Source: Euonymus europaeus (Eukaryota; Streptophyta; Magnoliopsida; Celastrales; Celastraceae). From it: 64,000 nucleotides of DNA. Positions 33,829 to 45,570 of the stretch are shown piece after piece. Every line of letters starts with the position of its first letter. Within the stretch, counting starts at the first letter, position 1. Position numbers and translations under genes: made by a program. The notes under the pieces were generated by a model, which worked only from the letters and a program-made list of their open reading frames with translations, ran no database searches and was not told where the DNA came from. The stretch spans positions 24,565,001-24,629,000 of the forward strand of contig OY756962.1 in the NCBI GenBank assembly GCA_963580455.1, written 5' to 3'.

Positions 33829-36800
33829 GTTTGGTTCGAGAGAAAGTAAGGGAAACTGTGAGAAAGTTAGAGAAACCGTGGGTTCTCAAGCGGATGCTAT
33901 TGAGATTAAAAAGTAGTGAATCTGCGAGGAAGAAGACAAGGCACTCCAATCCAGGCAGACTATCGCAATCAAGATTTTGAAAGAGTGGGTCCCGCACATT
34001 CTTTTCTTACTTCATCCGCCGTCCATTTCTAAAGAGTGGGTCCCATGATCCCCTACATGAAACCATCAACGGTCAAGATTGCATTTCTGTACAATCAGCC
34101 GCACAGTAAATCTTCCCATGTGATAGGCCCGTAAGCCACCCTGTGGGTCCCGGACAGGGAGCATTCAAACAATTTTATTAATACCACGTCTGTACTCTGT
34201 CCCATAAAGCCAAATCGATTTGAGTTTAAAAGTTGTTTACCACTAAAATTAGGTCACATGATCATAGATTCATCCATCATTTTTGTAGATAATAATGGCA
34301 TTTTGAGAACTCTTTTAGCGACCATAATCAACCTGCTTTGTTGCTTGTTTTGGGACTGTTGTTCAAAAATGGTGTCGTGTTGCATGTGCGTCAGAGATTA
34401 AAATATCTTAAATTGTTAAATAATAAAATTACACTAATTACTATCTAACTAATATCAAATGAATGTATAAATTACCTTCGAACCTTAGTAATTCTAGGTT
34501 CCCCAACTTCACTGAAGGTGCGTTTCGTTGAGATTAATAGAAATGAAAGTAGAATGACACAAAGTACAAATTTACACAAACATTGATACTTGATAAGAGT
34601 AGTTCAAAAACAAAGGTAGTATCCTAATAAATGAAATACTAAGATTACAAATGGAATTGAATGGAATTGCTTGGAAAATAATGAGTCTTGGCTTTGGTGT
34701 ATGTTTTGTGCTTGAGTTGATTGTTCTTGATTTTTTGGTTTGATTCGTTGATCCCCTTCTCTGCCGTCTACCACCTCACTTAACGTCTGTCTTCCACCAA
34801 GTTCGATCATGTTTGACGTCTTACCTCTATTAATTCCTACTTTTCTAGACACAAACTTGAATATCCAGATAGTGTAACCAATCCTGACAGTTGTTTACTT
34901 GCATAACTCCTGCCACATGGCCCTTGTTTTAAGCTCCATATTTTCAAGCCAAACTGTTACACACTTCTTACTGGATCTAACCTCTTCATGCTGGGCCGCT
35001 GCTTCTTACTAGATCACGTTGTCTATCTACGCTAGTGCTGGTTGTCCATCTCGAGCTGATTACATGGGCTTTGTTATTGGGTCTGGTCTTACATGGAAAT
35101 GGTATTAATAGGAACAAAAACTAAAAGATAAATATTTTTTGTCCCCATATAGCTATAATCTATACAAATGAATATGTGATACAATGTTAGAGTTATAAGA
35201 ATATAAATTAGAGGTCACAGTCAATTTTTGAAAACAATATATTTACATATGTTATATGGAGTTTTATTATGATGCTTTTGTGTTGGTTCTTATCTAGAGC
35301 TGAACTAGCTTGAAGAAAGGGTTTTGATCCTCGCACCGAACTCATGGCGAGTGACTCGTGATACCTTGTCGGTTTGCCTCTGAGATAAGAGGAAACCCTA
35401 CGAGACCACATTCCAATGTATATCTTGCATGTCCTCAATCCGGTCGATGGAGGGTCCCTTTTGTATGAGACTTGTTCATTTTTAATTTAATTCTTTAAAA
35501 TAAACACATTTAAACATGGCTAGAGCTAGGAAGCTTAATTGATAGAATATGTTTATTAATATACCACTTCCTACTATATTTGAAGTTTATGCTGGAAACA
35601 ATGATCTTTTACTTTTCAGGCATGTAATAAATTGTAACTTAATGAGCAAGCATGATTATACTAGTTTTAATTTTATTTTGTAAAAAACAGTTAAATTACA
35701 TAATGTAAGATTGAAACATGGTAGTGGTTGCTTAAATTACAAATAAAAACATAATAATAGTAATGAATAATGATACAAGAACAAAAAAGAAAATGACAGA
35801 AAGGTAGGAGAGATGGCCTTTTTTTTAAAAGAAAAAAGGAATATATGATGTTGATATCCATGGAAAGTTATTTAAGTTATTTATAGTGTTGCTTTTTCTC
35901 TTCATCTACTTTAATCCATGGAAAGTTATTTAAGTTATTTATAGTGTTGCTTTTTCTCTTCATCTACTTTAATGGAAAAGTTGTAGAAATTAAGGTATGC
36001 CCATACCACAATTTGCAATGGTACTGCACCCACCAAAGTTCATTTAATTTGAATTTCATTACTGCAACAAAGAAAGAAGATGAGTGCAATCAGTGTGAGT
36101 TGGGAAAATTATTGCTTTTCAGGTCATGCTGGACAGAGACTACTTTAATTTGTTTTTTCTTAATCTTCAAGAATCATTGGTTAATAGTTAATGCAACTGA
36201 AAAAGGAAACAAAAGATGAACTTGTGTTTTGAACTTTTTTTATTTAAATTTATGATATGGCCTAAAATCGAGTCATCGGTGTTGTGCATACACATAAATT
36301 TCTCATATGATGGTAAAATAGGTTGGGTCAAAACTCTAGAGGCGGCACAAGGGTTTTGGTACTTAAACTACTATAATTGCAAATAATGAGGGAATTGTAA
36401 TTTGACCAAGATAAAATCACTAATTTCCATGAAGCTAAATTACTCATTAAAAGGATTAAAATGTAAAATAATATCATATTTATAATGTATCTTATTTTTC
36501 AGGAGTTAATAGAACATTTGATTACTCAAAAATTATTTATGTTTCATTTTCGTCACTCAAATATCAAACGTTTCAACTTGATCATTGAACTTTTACTTTC
36601 ATTATAACTTTGTCATTCACATATTTTAACAATTTGCAGTCAAATTGTTGAGGTGATGTTAACAAATAATTTTTAATTATTTTCTTGTTTAGTTGTACTG
36701 TATATGTGGAAAATTGAATATTTTATTAAAAAATATAACAATTTGTTAATACAAAAGCACTTTCACGGGGCTAAACTACAAAAGAGTATCCTTAAATAAT

Positions 36801-36914
36801 TGCATAAAAATAGTTTCTTTCTATATCATTAGATTAAATGTTTTAATCTCTGCTATTAAAAAAAATACATAAATATTTATATTGCCCCAACTAATAATTT
36901 GATGTCATTTGTCT
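33829..36914. other. Intergenic region upstream of the LRR kinase
   Basis: No gene is recognised. The first few hundred bases should include the LRR kinase promoter. A minus-strand open stretch at 34604-34852 resembles retroelement-derived sequence only vaguely and is not called. A 58-bp tandem duplication lies at 35856-35972. Confidence 0.35.
35856..35972. repeat. Perfect 58-bp tandem duplication
   Basis: Two adjacent copies (35856-35913 and 35914-35971) both begin ATCCATGGAAAG and end CATCTACTTTAA. No mismatch was seen between them, indicating a recent slippage or repair event. Confidence 0.9.
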
Positions 36915-37110
36915 CACTACAAGAAATTATCGACAAAGTTTTTTTGCTGGTGATCCTAAAAATCGTCTGTAATATTAATTATCAATCGAAAATTTATGTT
37001 GTTAAAACCCTTGTAGGTAATCTAACCACTGATAGGAAAATTTTTGTTGGTAATTATCAACAGTTTTATTTATTTATTTTGACGCATTATATTACTAATT
37101 TGTTGTTGAT
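36915..37110. mobile_element. CACTA-type transposon terminus, remnant
   Basis: CACTACAAGAAA at 36915-36926 is the characteristic end of plant CACTA (En/Spm) elements. It is followed by sequence with repeated GGTAAT/ATTATC-like words. No matching inverted end (TTTCTTGTAGTG) was found nearby and no transposase is present, so this is a truncated end. The right limit is approximate. Confidence 0.45.
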
Positions 37111-37640
37111 TTAGGGTTTATCTTGATGGTCTGATCCCAAATTATGCCCTAATTGTAGAAATAGATTTCTTATATGATGGTTTTAAAAACAATCACACAC
37201 AAATTCGGACAGAACATTCAAATATCTTTGATTAATCTTCACTGCTTCTCCTAGCATGTATCTTTCATTAATTTGCGTTTTATGTATACTCTGTTTTTAA
37301 ATCCACCCGAGTATGCATTCATGTCCAAAAGGTTTCTGTATCTTCCAGGTTGTCCTCACTGACTGTTCACAGTTTTATAGCACGAAACCCTCTTCTTCCA
37401 CAGTTCATAGTTTTCCAGGAAGACCTCAGGTGTCAATCCTCTGCTAATTCAAGTGGATCATTGTGATTGTTGTTAAGTGTGCTATGGTTATGCTACTCCT
37501 TGGCATATCTATGAGCTCTTGTCATTAGTTGATGTGGCTTTTCCACAAAATTCTTGTTTTCCAATCAAACAAACGGAGCCTTAGTTGATGTGGCTTTCCA
37601 ATTTTATTTGGCCAACGCATAAATATGGACCAAAGCCCAA

Positions 37641-37692
37641 GGCCCAAGCCTAGCTCATTGATTGTTCAAAGCCCACTTCCACACATGGCCCA
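37641..37692 (+). promoter_or_regulatory. Site II cluster upstream of the RNA 2'-phosphotransferase gene
   Basis: GGCCCA occurs at 37641-37646 and 37687-37692, with further AAGCCCA words between, 125-180 bp before the upstream start codon. This is typical of housekeeping-gene promoters. Confidence 0.5.
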
Positions 37693-37817
37693 GGCCTTCT
37701 TTTAATATTTTTCATAGTTCCACAGTTCCACCGTCCAGTCGTCCGCACAATGGTTCGGTGGGTTTGTGTTATTGACTTATTGGACATCACAGGTCGGTTC
37801 AGCAACGGACGGTATAT

Positions 37818-40615
37818 ATGTTGGCTGCCGTGACGAGCTGCGGCTTTCGAATTCTGCGCTGCTACAGTGTCCACCTGCCATCCGTCTGTGCCCCCGCTCT
37901 CTCCCATCTAACAAGGTCGTGTTCCTTCGCTTCAATATATAACCCAAACCAGAAGAACAACATGAGCTCGTCTTTTGGCTCTTTCGCTCAGTCCAGTAGA
38001 AGGTACTGTCTATTTGTCTCTGACATGCTGTTTAGCTGCTAAGAGAATTGTGCGACGATGAGAGACGATTTTCAGTTTTTGTGTTCTTCTGCTTTTGTTT
38101 CCAATTGTTAAGTTTTCGATTAAAAATCGCATCTCTTTGTTCTTTATTTTCACGGCAACAAATTTTTGTGCTTGATACTAAAATCGGAAATTCAATCGGT
38201 TTCTGTTGGTGTGATTGTGTGGTGCCAGTGTTGGTACAGGAAGAGGATTGGATATGAGGAATGATCGAGACGGATCAAGAGGCCGTCGTGGTGGTTCTGG
38301 CAAAGATAAAATTGATTCTCTTGGTAGACTAATGTAAGCAAAACCCAATTCTCTTTCACATATATATTTGCACCCTGTGTTAACTGATTATGTTGTAGTC
38401 AGTTAACTATAAACATAATACGAGAGATTGTTATATATTATCGTAAAAGTTATTTGGAATAAAAACATTAATTTTAGTATTAGTTATCACCATTTTTGGC
38501 TGTAAAATATGTTGGGTTCATCATTTTATATTGTTTGTTGCTTTGTCATTATACTAAGTTTATGCTTATTTTAACAATCTCCAGGACACGCATCCTGCGA
38601 CATCAGGCTTCTGAGCTAAACTTGAATATGCGAAGTGATGGGTTTGTCAAAGTTCAAGATTTGCTAAAGCTCAATTTAAAAACATTTGCCAATATTCCTT
38701 TAAAATCGCACACAATTGAGGATGTCAAAGAGGTTGTCTCAGTAAAAAAACTGTTAATATAATTTTATTTCTAATTTGTTGTTTTTCCATATGATGTTTT
38801 TGAGTTGGGGAATATTTAGGTTCGTGAGTTATATTGTTGTTGTGGTCAAGTCACTTCAAACTGATGTCCGCTTACTTCCATTTAATTTTCTGAGGAGGTA
38901 CTCTAGGAAAGCCAGCCATGATGTGAATTCTTTAATCATTTTATATACCAGTTCAACAACGTGAATATGCAGTCCCAAAATTTATTTTCTACACAACAAG
39001 GAGAAACTTTTGCTTGTTTGTTTCAGATTGAATTTATAGTTTGATCATTGTTGCACATTCTGTCTTAGAGTTTTCCTCTTTCCCAACTCTTTTGACACAT
39101 TCTTATATATCATATAATGAAAAAGGATAATGTTTGTGAATTGTGAGCTTACCAATTTGGAGTTTGTGTTTTACTGTTGCAGAGGTTATTAGCTTGCTTT
39201 ACCATGTCAATGCTTTGTGTTTTAGGGGTTATTTTAATGATTTCTATTGAAGCTTATCGATTGCATATTAAGTGACCTTGTTCATTAAATTGGTAAATGA
39301 TGTGACCAAGGACTTACAAGTTTACCTTAATCTGCTTCCTTGTCGGCAGGCATGCTCATAGTTTTTTCTGGCTTACATGCTTGTTAACTTATATTATAGG
39401 TTATACTTTTGTTAAATACCCATATGGTTGCCATTTTCCAAATCCATCTGCATATGTAATAACATAGTCGGGTTCTCTTTGCTACATGACATGGATTGAA
39501 CAGGCTGTCAGAAAAGATAATAAGCAGCGTTTCAGTCTCCTGGAGGAAAATGGGGAGCTGTTGATACGGGCAAATCAAGGGCACACATTAGTGGTACTTT
39601 CCAGTTTCAATGGAAAGTTCATTTGCTGATACGTTTGATGAGATTGGTCCTGTCCCGTATATTGAAGTATGCAGTGCTAATATGCTGTGATATATTTGTT
39701 TTTCTTGGGTCACTAGAAATTGCTTTCCTGATTGCAAAAATGGATCTTATTAAGAAGCACCAAAGGAGTGCAACCCTGAGTATACTAGAGAATTTTTACA
39801 TGTTTGGTTCTATGGAAATTTTCAGTGTCGTATCAATTAGTTTTTTTGAAAGAAGGGATGTTTTATTGTACTTGATTAACTTGATTCATTTGATACCAGA
39901 GGTCAATGTGTGATGAGATTGGCTTTTCAGTATGCTATTTGTATAATTTTTATGATAAAATTAAAGTTATAAAACTCTGTAGAGCTATGATTTGTTTTTA
40001 AATACTTGATTACATGGGCATAATTTAGGCTTCTTTCTTAAGATTGTACATAGACTTGAGACACTAGAAGCAGTGCGGACTGCGGAGTTGATGTTTGTCA
40101 AGCTTTCTTGATATACTTATGTTATGTGGTGGTGACTCAAAGATAAATATCTTCTTTAGTGGTTGAAGTGCATGTTTTAAAGAATTAAAATATTTATTAC
40201 GCTCCCAGTTTTCTTCCTGCATTGCATTGCTTTGGTTTTAGTTATTGTATGGCAAATACATATATAATTGTGACACGTTTCTTACACATGCTTGCCAGAC
40301 AATTGAATCAGAAAGTTTATTGAAACCAATCCTTTCAGCTGAGGAAGTTCCAGGTAAGCATCACATAATCACATTAGAGCAATATTTTTATCCAAGAGAA
40401 TCACACTTGTCTTCTTATTTTTTATGTCTTATATTACTAACCTCTTTGTCCACTTCATGGCTTCTTTTTCACCCGAAGTTTGTGTACACGGAACATATAA
40501 GAAGAATCTGGATTCTATATTGGAGTCAGGCTTAAAACGTATGGAAAGACTGCATGTCCACTTCTCTTGTGGCTTGCCTACAGACGGGGACATAATTAGT
40601 GGTAAATATATCATG

Positions 40616-40649
<34 letters not shown>

Positions 40650-41133
40650 CTGTGTACATATATATTTTTTGAATTGAAATTGTGCTTTTATTAAGAGGTA
40701 GCAAACCGGCTTAATGAAAAAATAAGTCTATCCAGGAACTCTGTGTACAATTGTAATGGTTATGGATGCGCTTACTTACTGTACTTGTACTTAATACCTT
40801 GCTTTGTGCAAGTAGATAAGGGGCAGCCCTGATAATTGAAAAATATCTTGCAGGTATGAGAAGGAATGTTAATGTCTTGGTCTTTCTTGATGTCAGAAAA
40901 GCTCTGGAAGGTGCGTATACTGGTCCAAATATTTATTTATTTTCTGTGCTTCCACTTCGAGTAGGAGAAAATTTATATGAAAATGATGCTTCTTTTCGGG
41001 TGTCTCAGAGGGAATGAAGATCTACATTTCAGACAACAAGGTGGTCTTGACTGAAGGTTTTGATGGTGTGGTGCCTGTCAAGTACTTCGAAAAGATAGAA
41101 TCATGGCCGGACAGACAACCTATACCTTTTTGA
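37818..41133 (+). CDS. RNA (tRNA) 2'-phosphotransferase, Tpt1/KptA family
   Basis: The enzyme transfers the splice-junction 2'-phosphate of ligated tRNA to NAD+, yielding ADP-ribose cyclic phosphate. Eight exons are placed: 37818-38002, 38229-38333, 38585-38732, 39504-39593, 40299-40353, 40479-40601, 40854-40910 and 41009-41133. From the upstream ATG they give 295 aa; starting at the in-frame ATG at 37962 gives 247 aa. Family motifs are LGRLMTRILRHQA (with the conserved Arg-His), SDGFVKVQDLL, the VHGTYKKN motif, GMRRNVNVLVFLD and SDNKVVLTEGFDGVVP. The first 48 residues of the long form are rich in Arg, Ser and Ala with few acidic residues and look like an organelle presequence; dual targeting through alternative starts is inference. 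The Arabidopsis counterpart, as I recall, is the embryo-lethal At2g45330. No breaks are seen. Confidence 0.9.
40616..40643. repeat. (TA)n microsatellite in intron 6 of the phosphotransferase gene
   Basis: About 28 bp of TA repeats begins 14 bp after the exon 6 splice donor. Confidence 0.85.
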
Positions 41134-42942
41134 ATCTGTAATTCTTGATAGGAGTAGCCATTTCTATGTCCACATTTTTTAAATTACAGAGAAGGGCTTG
41201 TTCTTTCGAAGTTTCTCTTGTTTTTTGAATTTGGCAACTGGGAGATTGAAAGTGATATGGGTTCGCACAGTTACTGTCAAAGTTCAAAAAATGTGCAATC
41301 TCTCTGTTGGTCTGGAAAATATCTCACATTGCTGGTGCAAGATTGAATTTTCATGAGAATGTCAGAGTTTGCTCGTCCATTTTAAGCGTAATTTAGCTAC
41401 AAGCAGAATCTAGCCTTCATATTAAGCAAAAGCAATGTTACTTTTGATTAAGATGCTTGACTTCATGTGACATTGTCAAAAATAGCTGGCAGTTCCAAGG
41501 GGTATTGCTTACAGTGTAAGGAGCTGGTGAGAAGATTGAAATGTGATGCAACTGAAAAAGAATAGATGCTTCACGTAGCAGCCATAATGTTTGACCAAAA
41601 ACCCTGAAAATCTACTTCTCAAGGATCCCATTTTCTAATCAACACGTCTTCTACTTCTGAGGTTGGAATCAATTTCAGTCCCAATGCAAGTAAGTCTAAT
41701 AGTTTCCAAAACCATTCAATAAAATGCAATGAGACCTGCTGCCTCAGATTCTTTGGAATAACCACCAGGCCTGACTGGTTTACATGTGAGAAAAAAATGC
41801 ACGGTAAACAACTCCCGTGCACAATACAATGCAATGAGACATGCTGCTACATCAGACAAGAATCTGTCCACACCAAAACTTACAAAAAAATGACTGCAAA
41901 CAGGCCATATTGAATCTGCTCACCGACTGAAAAGACTCCAAAAAACAGAGTACTTAATACTTATCAAAACTAGCAAGAATATCTAAATTCAAAAATGGCA
42001 AGGTGAAGCAGGAAATTTTCTTGAACATTTGGGAAGGAATATACGTAAACTAAACCCACTTCCCTGGTAATGCATAGGTATCAAGTGAAATTGCAACTGA
42101 TCCAGTTGCAGATAGTCAATCATTATGGCATACGATAAATCCATTTTGCTTGAAACCCGTAGAAATTAACAACAGATACATCTGAAAGCACAATAAGATT
42201 GAAGCAAATATATATGATTTTGATGCTCTGCATATTTTTCCACAGGAAATTTAACAAATTGAGTGTTCTTGTCATCTCTCTATATGCTTACCTGCCTAAC
42301 AATAGTACCACCACCAGAAAGTGATCAACAAGGACAAGTGTTATTTTCAAGTCTTATGGATATTATTGAACGGTCTTATAAAGAACTAAGCAGAATGAAA
42401 ACCGACAACAAGTTGTAGCTGAAGAGAAAATGCCATGGTTGCAAGGAAGGACTTCCAACAAACAAAACAAGGGCAAAAACAAAATGGGAAGATTTTGGGA
42501 GACGTTAGTTAAATAGGCAGAACTAATACAGAACCAACATCAAGCCCTTTTGACTTGATGCCCTGTGCCAACACTAGTTGCTAACTTCTAATTTTCTCAC
42601 CACGCTGCAATAAATCAGTGCTACTTTGGATTTAGTAAGATACACAGTATATAGAGTCGACAACAAGGGTACCTTAACAAGGGTAGTAAGACCGAGAAAA
42701 TCTGGACAGACAAATGATATTAAGAGGCACGAAAGCTTGAACTAAGAATCTCCAGTATTTATCTCTTAAGACTGAACTATGCAACAACCCTGTAATCTTG
42801 GAGAATGTATAATGCTTACTCTCAAACTTTTTGTTTACACGGTAGTGATGTTCATCGTTTCTCTCTTCATCTTTGGATTCATATCTAATGATCAAAGATG
42901 AAATCCCGGACGCGAAGAATAAAAAAAAAGTCATACCTATTC
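41134..42942. other. Intergenic DNA, no gene recognised
   Basis: This follows the phosphotransferase stop codon and probably begins with its 3' UTR. Short open stretches on both strands show no recognisable protein family. Confidence 0.35.
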
Positions 42943-43187
42943 TTTTCTTTTCTTTTTTACCAGGAAAAATATTTTTGCATTAATGAACTGACCCCAAGAG
43001 GTGCCTAGAGCAAAGATACAAAAATACAAGAAACAATTAGAATGCCTCAAAGAGAGAACTATTCCTGCCTTAAGGATGGTACAAATAGAATCAATTACAA
43101 CGTGTTTAAGTGATGTTCTTTATTTACAAAAACTCTACTGTGCCTGTCAGTCCAAATGCACCACGTGATAGCCATGGGAATAAGCTG
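42943..43187 (-). mobile_element. 5'-truncated LINE insertion with 18-bp target-site duplication
   Basis: AAAAAGTCATACCTATTC occurs at 42925-42942 and again at 43188-43205. Between them lies about 245 bp. Read on the minus strand it begins with a degenerate peptide, AITWCIWTDRHSRVF, resembling the conserved WCIW-ERN-R-F segment at the C-terminus of plant LINE ORF2. It ends in an A/G-rich tail (AAAAAAGAAAAGAAAAG). Long target duplications, 5' truncation and an A-rich 3' tail are the hallmarks of target-primed reverse transcription. In-frame stops show it is dead. Confidence 0.75.
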
Positions 43188-43205
43188 AAAAAGTCATACC
43201 TATTC

Positions 43206-44256
43206 ATATCGCTATCAATATCAAACTAGTTCTTACCACATAGAACATTAGTTCCTTACTAGTTATACTTCGCAAACCAATGCTCCGCACAGGAATAATC
43301 TACAACGGAAAACCACCATAAAACCTAAGATAAATTTATCCTCTTTCGGAGGTTGACTGTAGGATCAATCTATAAGGTTCAATCTACGAGGGCTTGGGCT
43401 ACTGGAAGTCCGGAACACAACGCAAGTGGAGAAGCAAGATCTATTTATCACCCAAAAGAGCAAAACATAAAAGATAAATATTCTGCAAAAGAAAGAAACT
43501 TTGGCGGCAACTTTCATATAGTTCATTAAATTATTCTAAGTCCACTCATGCATCTACGTGCATTAAAAGAAAAAAGATAAAGCTATAAGCCAAGAAAAGA
43601 GAACAGAATCAAACTTACTGGAGGAGCAAGATTATTTATCAGCCAAAAGAGCCAAGCATTAAAGAGAGCAACAAGAGCTTTTGCGAATTAAGAGAAGATT
43701 TTAAAAGTAATAGCAACCCAACAAAAAAAAAGGTCATCAAATCACAAGCCTTACAAATCAAAGCAACAAACCATATCATAGACATTACTAATAACAATTA
43801 TAAAACACAATAAGTGAAAGGCAAGTCAATCTAGTAAGCAAACACAAAACTGACGTTTTTGGTGTGCAATTTATTGAAATTGGAGTTCAAAGGATACAGG
43901 TACACCAATCAGCATACGCCTATCAGTCATGAACTCTACAATACCGTAATTTGCTAGAAATACATTCCTCAAAAGAGGGGGAAGTGGGAAAATACAAAAA
44001 AAAAAAGATTGTTCTGGTTTTCTCTTGATGCACAGCTTGCGAGTGACCAGCAGACAATCTCCACCAACCAACCACCACAACATAATACAGAAGTTTTCCA
44101 TCTTATGTAGCATCATCAAAGATATGCAAAGGTAATAGTCGGGCAATGAGCGAACAGAGAAATGCTAAACAGACCAATCAATTATAAGAATCATAATGAA
44201 CAAGAATTTAAAGGGATCATCCTACCGTGTAATCAAATACAGCCAAAAGAATCCAA
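43206..44256. other. Intergenic DNA and probable 3' UTR of the epimerase gene
   Basis: No gene is recognised. The part nearest 44256 probably carries the epimerase 3' UTR on the minus strand. Confidence 0.35.
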
Positions 44257-45570
44257 TCATCTTTCCGCAGCCTTCTTCCCATCCTTATAGTAACTCACGT
44301 ACCACGTCACAAACTTCTTCAACCCTGACTGGAGATCCGTGGTGGGCTTATACCCAAGCTCCCTCTGTGCTGAACTAATATTAGCGTGTGTGAACTGCAC
44401 ATCTCCATTCCTTGGCAATTTCACAATGTTCCTCTTCGCTTTCACCTTCAAAAGCCTCTCCAAAATGCTAACCAGATCTGATACAGGCACTGGTGATGTA
44501 TTCCCTAAATTAAAAACTCTCAATTGCGCTGGCCTCTTCTTCTTTCCTCCGCTGCCTGTACTCTTCTCTGCAGTATCCAATGCTGCCAAACAACCCTTCA
44601 CAATATCATCAATGTAGGTGAAATCCCTGGCAACCGTTCCATGATTAGCCGCCTCAAAAATGGGTATGGTCTTCCCCTTCAAAATATCCCTAGTAAAGAA
44701 GAAATACGCCATATCTGGCCGTCCCCAAGGGCCATAAACGGTGAAAAACCGCAACCCAGTTAGGGAAAGCCCATAGATATGATTGTAAGTGTGTGCAATC
44801 TCCTCCCCAGCTTTCTTAGTTGCTGCATAGAGACTCGCTGGCTGGTCAGTTCTGTCTTTCTCTGAAAAAGGCACCTTTGTATTGAGTCCGTAAACAGAGC
44901 TGGAAGATGCCCACACTATTGCCGGTTGTGGATTCGCAGATTTGCAGACCTCGAGGAGATTAACAAGCCCGGCAATGTTGCTATGCACATATGAGCTAGG
45001 ATTCTCCATGGCGTATCTGACACCAGCCTGAGCAGCTAAATGCATCACATGCGTAAATGGCACCACCTCGAAAAGCTTCCTCAACAAAGCTGCATCATTG
45101 ATATCACCTTCAACAATGAAGACTCCGGACCTTTCAAGAAGAGCCTGACGAGCGTGTTTCAAGGAAGGATCGTAGTAATCATTGAAATTGTCGAGCCCCA
45201 AAACCCCATCTCCCCGTCTTTTAAGCGCCGCGGCGACATGGGTGCCCACGAATCCAGCAGCCCCTGTAACCAGAACAGAGATCCCATGTCGCGAATGGAT
45301 CCGGGCAGAGGTTCGGACCCGCTTCTCCCATGCGGCTCCTCCCCAGTTGAAGGTCCGCAAAGAGCGGCGAGATGGGTCCGCCGGAAGTGGATTCGAGGAC
45401 GATGATCGATAGAAGAAGAGAAAAATCAAGGTCAGGAAAATGAATGACCATAATGTGAGCTTGACCAGAGAAGAATGCAATCGAAGCCTGTTGTGAACAA
45501 AAGGAGATTTGTCGATCTTGAACTTGCCTGGTGTGGATGGGGCACTATCGTTATGCGACATTGGCTTCAT
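44257..45570 (-). CDS. GAE: UDP-D-glucuronate 4-epimerase (type II Golgi membrane protein)
   Basis: This enzyme converts UDP-glucuronate to UDP-galacturonate, the sugar donor for pectin, in the Golgi. It is an intronless 437-aa ORF starting MKPMSHNDSAPSTPGKFKID. A short cytosolic N-terminus is followed by one transmembrane helix at about residues 36-53, then a basic stem. The extended-SDR catalytic domain begins near 97 with the NAD-binding motif GAAGFVG at 103-109. SSSSVYG lies at 222-228 and the catalytic Y248-x-x-x-K252 in YAATK. GLRFFTVYGPWGRPDMA and VARDFTYIDDIVKG are conserved substrate/fold motifs. Length and intronless structure match the Arabidopsis GAE family; the neighbourhood suggests GAE4 (At2g45310, from memory). 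No missing residues were found. Confidence 0.93.
   Translation of the reverse strand: MKPMSHNDSAPSTPGKFKIDKSPFVHNRLRLHSSLVKLTLWSFIFLTLIFLFFYRSSSSNPLPADPSRRSLRTFNWGGAAWEKRVRTSARIHSRHGISVLVTGAAGFVGTHVAAALKRRGDGVLGLDNFNDYYDPSLKHARQALLERSGVFIVEGDINDAALLRKLFEVVPFTHVMHLAAQAGVRYAMENPSSYVHSNIAGLVNLLEVCKSANPQPAIVWASSSSVYGLNTKVPFSEKDRTDQPASLYAATKKAGEEIAHTYNHIYGLSLTGLRFFTVYGPWGRPDMAYFFFTRDILKGKTIPIFEAANHGTVARDFTYIDDIVKGCLAALDTAEKSTGSGGKKKRPAQLRVFNLGNTSPVPVSDLVSILERLLKVKAKRNIVKLPRNGDVQFTHANISSAQRELGYKPTTDLQSGLKKFVTWYVSYYKDGKKAAER

Noticed and set aside
34604..34852. Minus-strand 82-aa open frame
   Set aside because: It vaguely recalls retroelement-derived peptides, but no motif is firm enough for a call.
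43871..44146. Minus-strand 91-aa open frame next to the epimerase
   Set aside because: No family resemblance and low complexity; it is more likely the epimerase 3' UTR.
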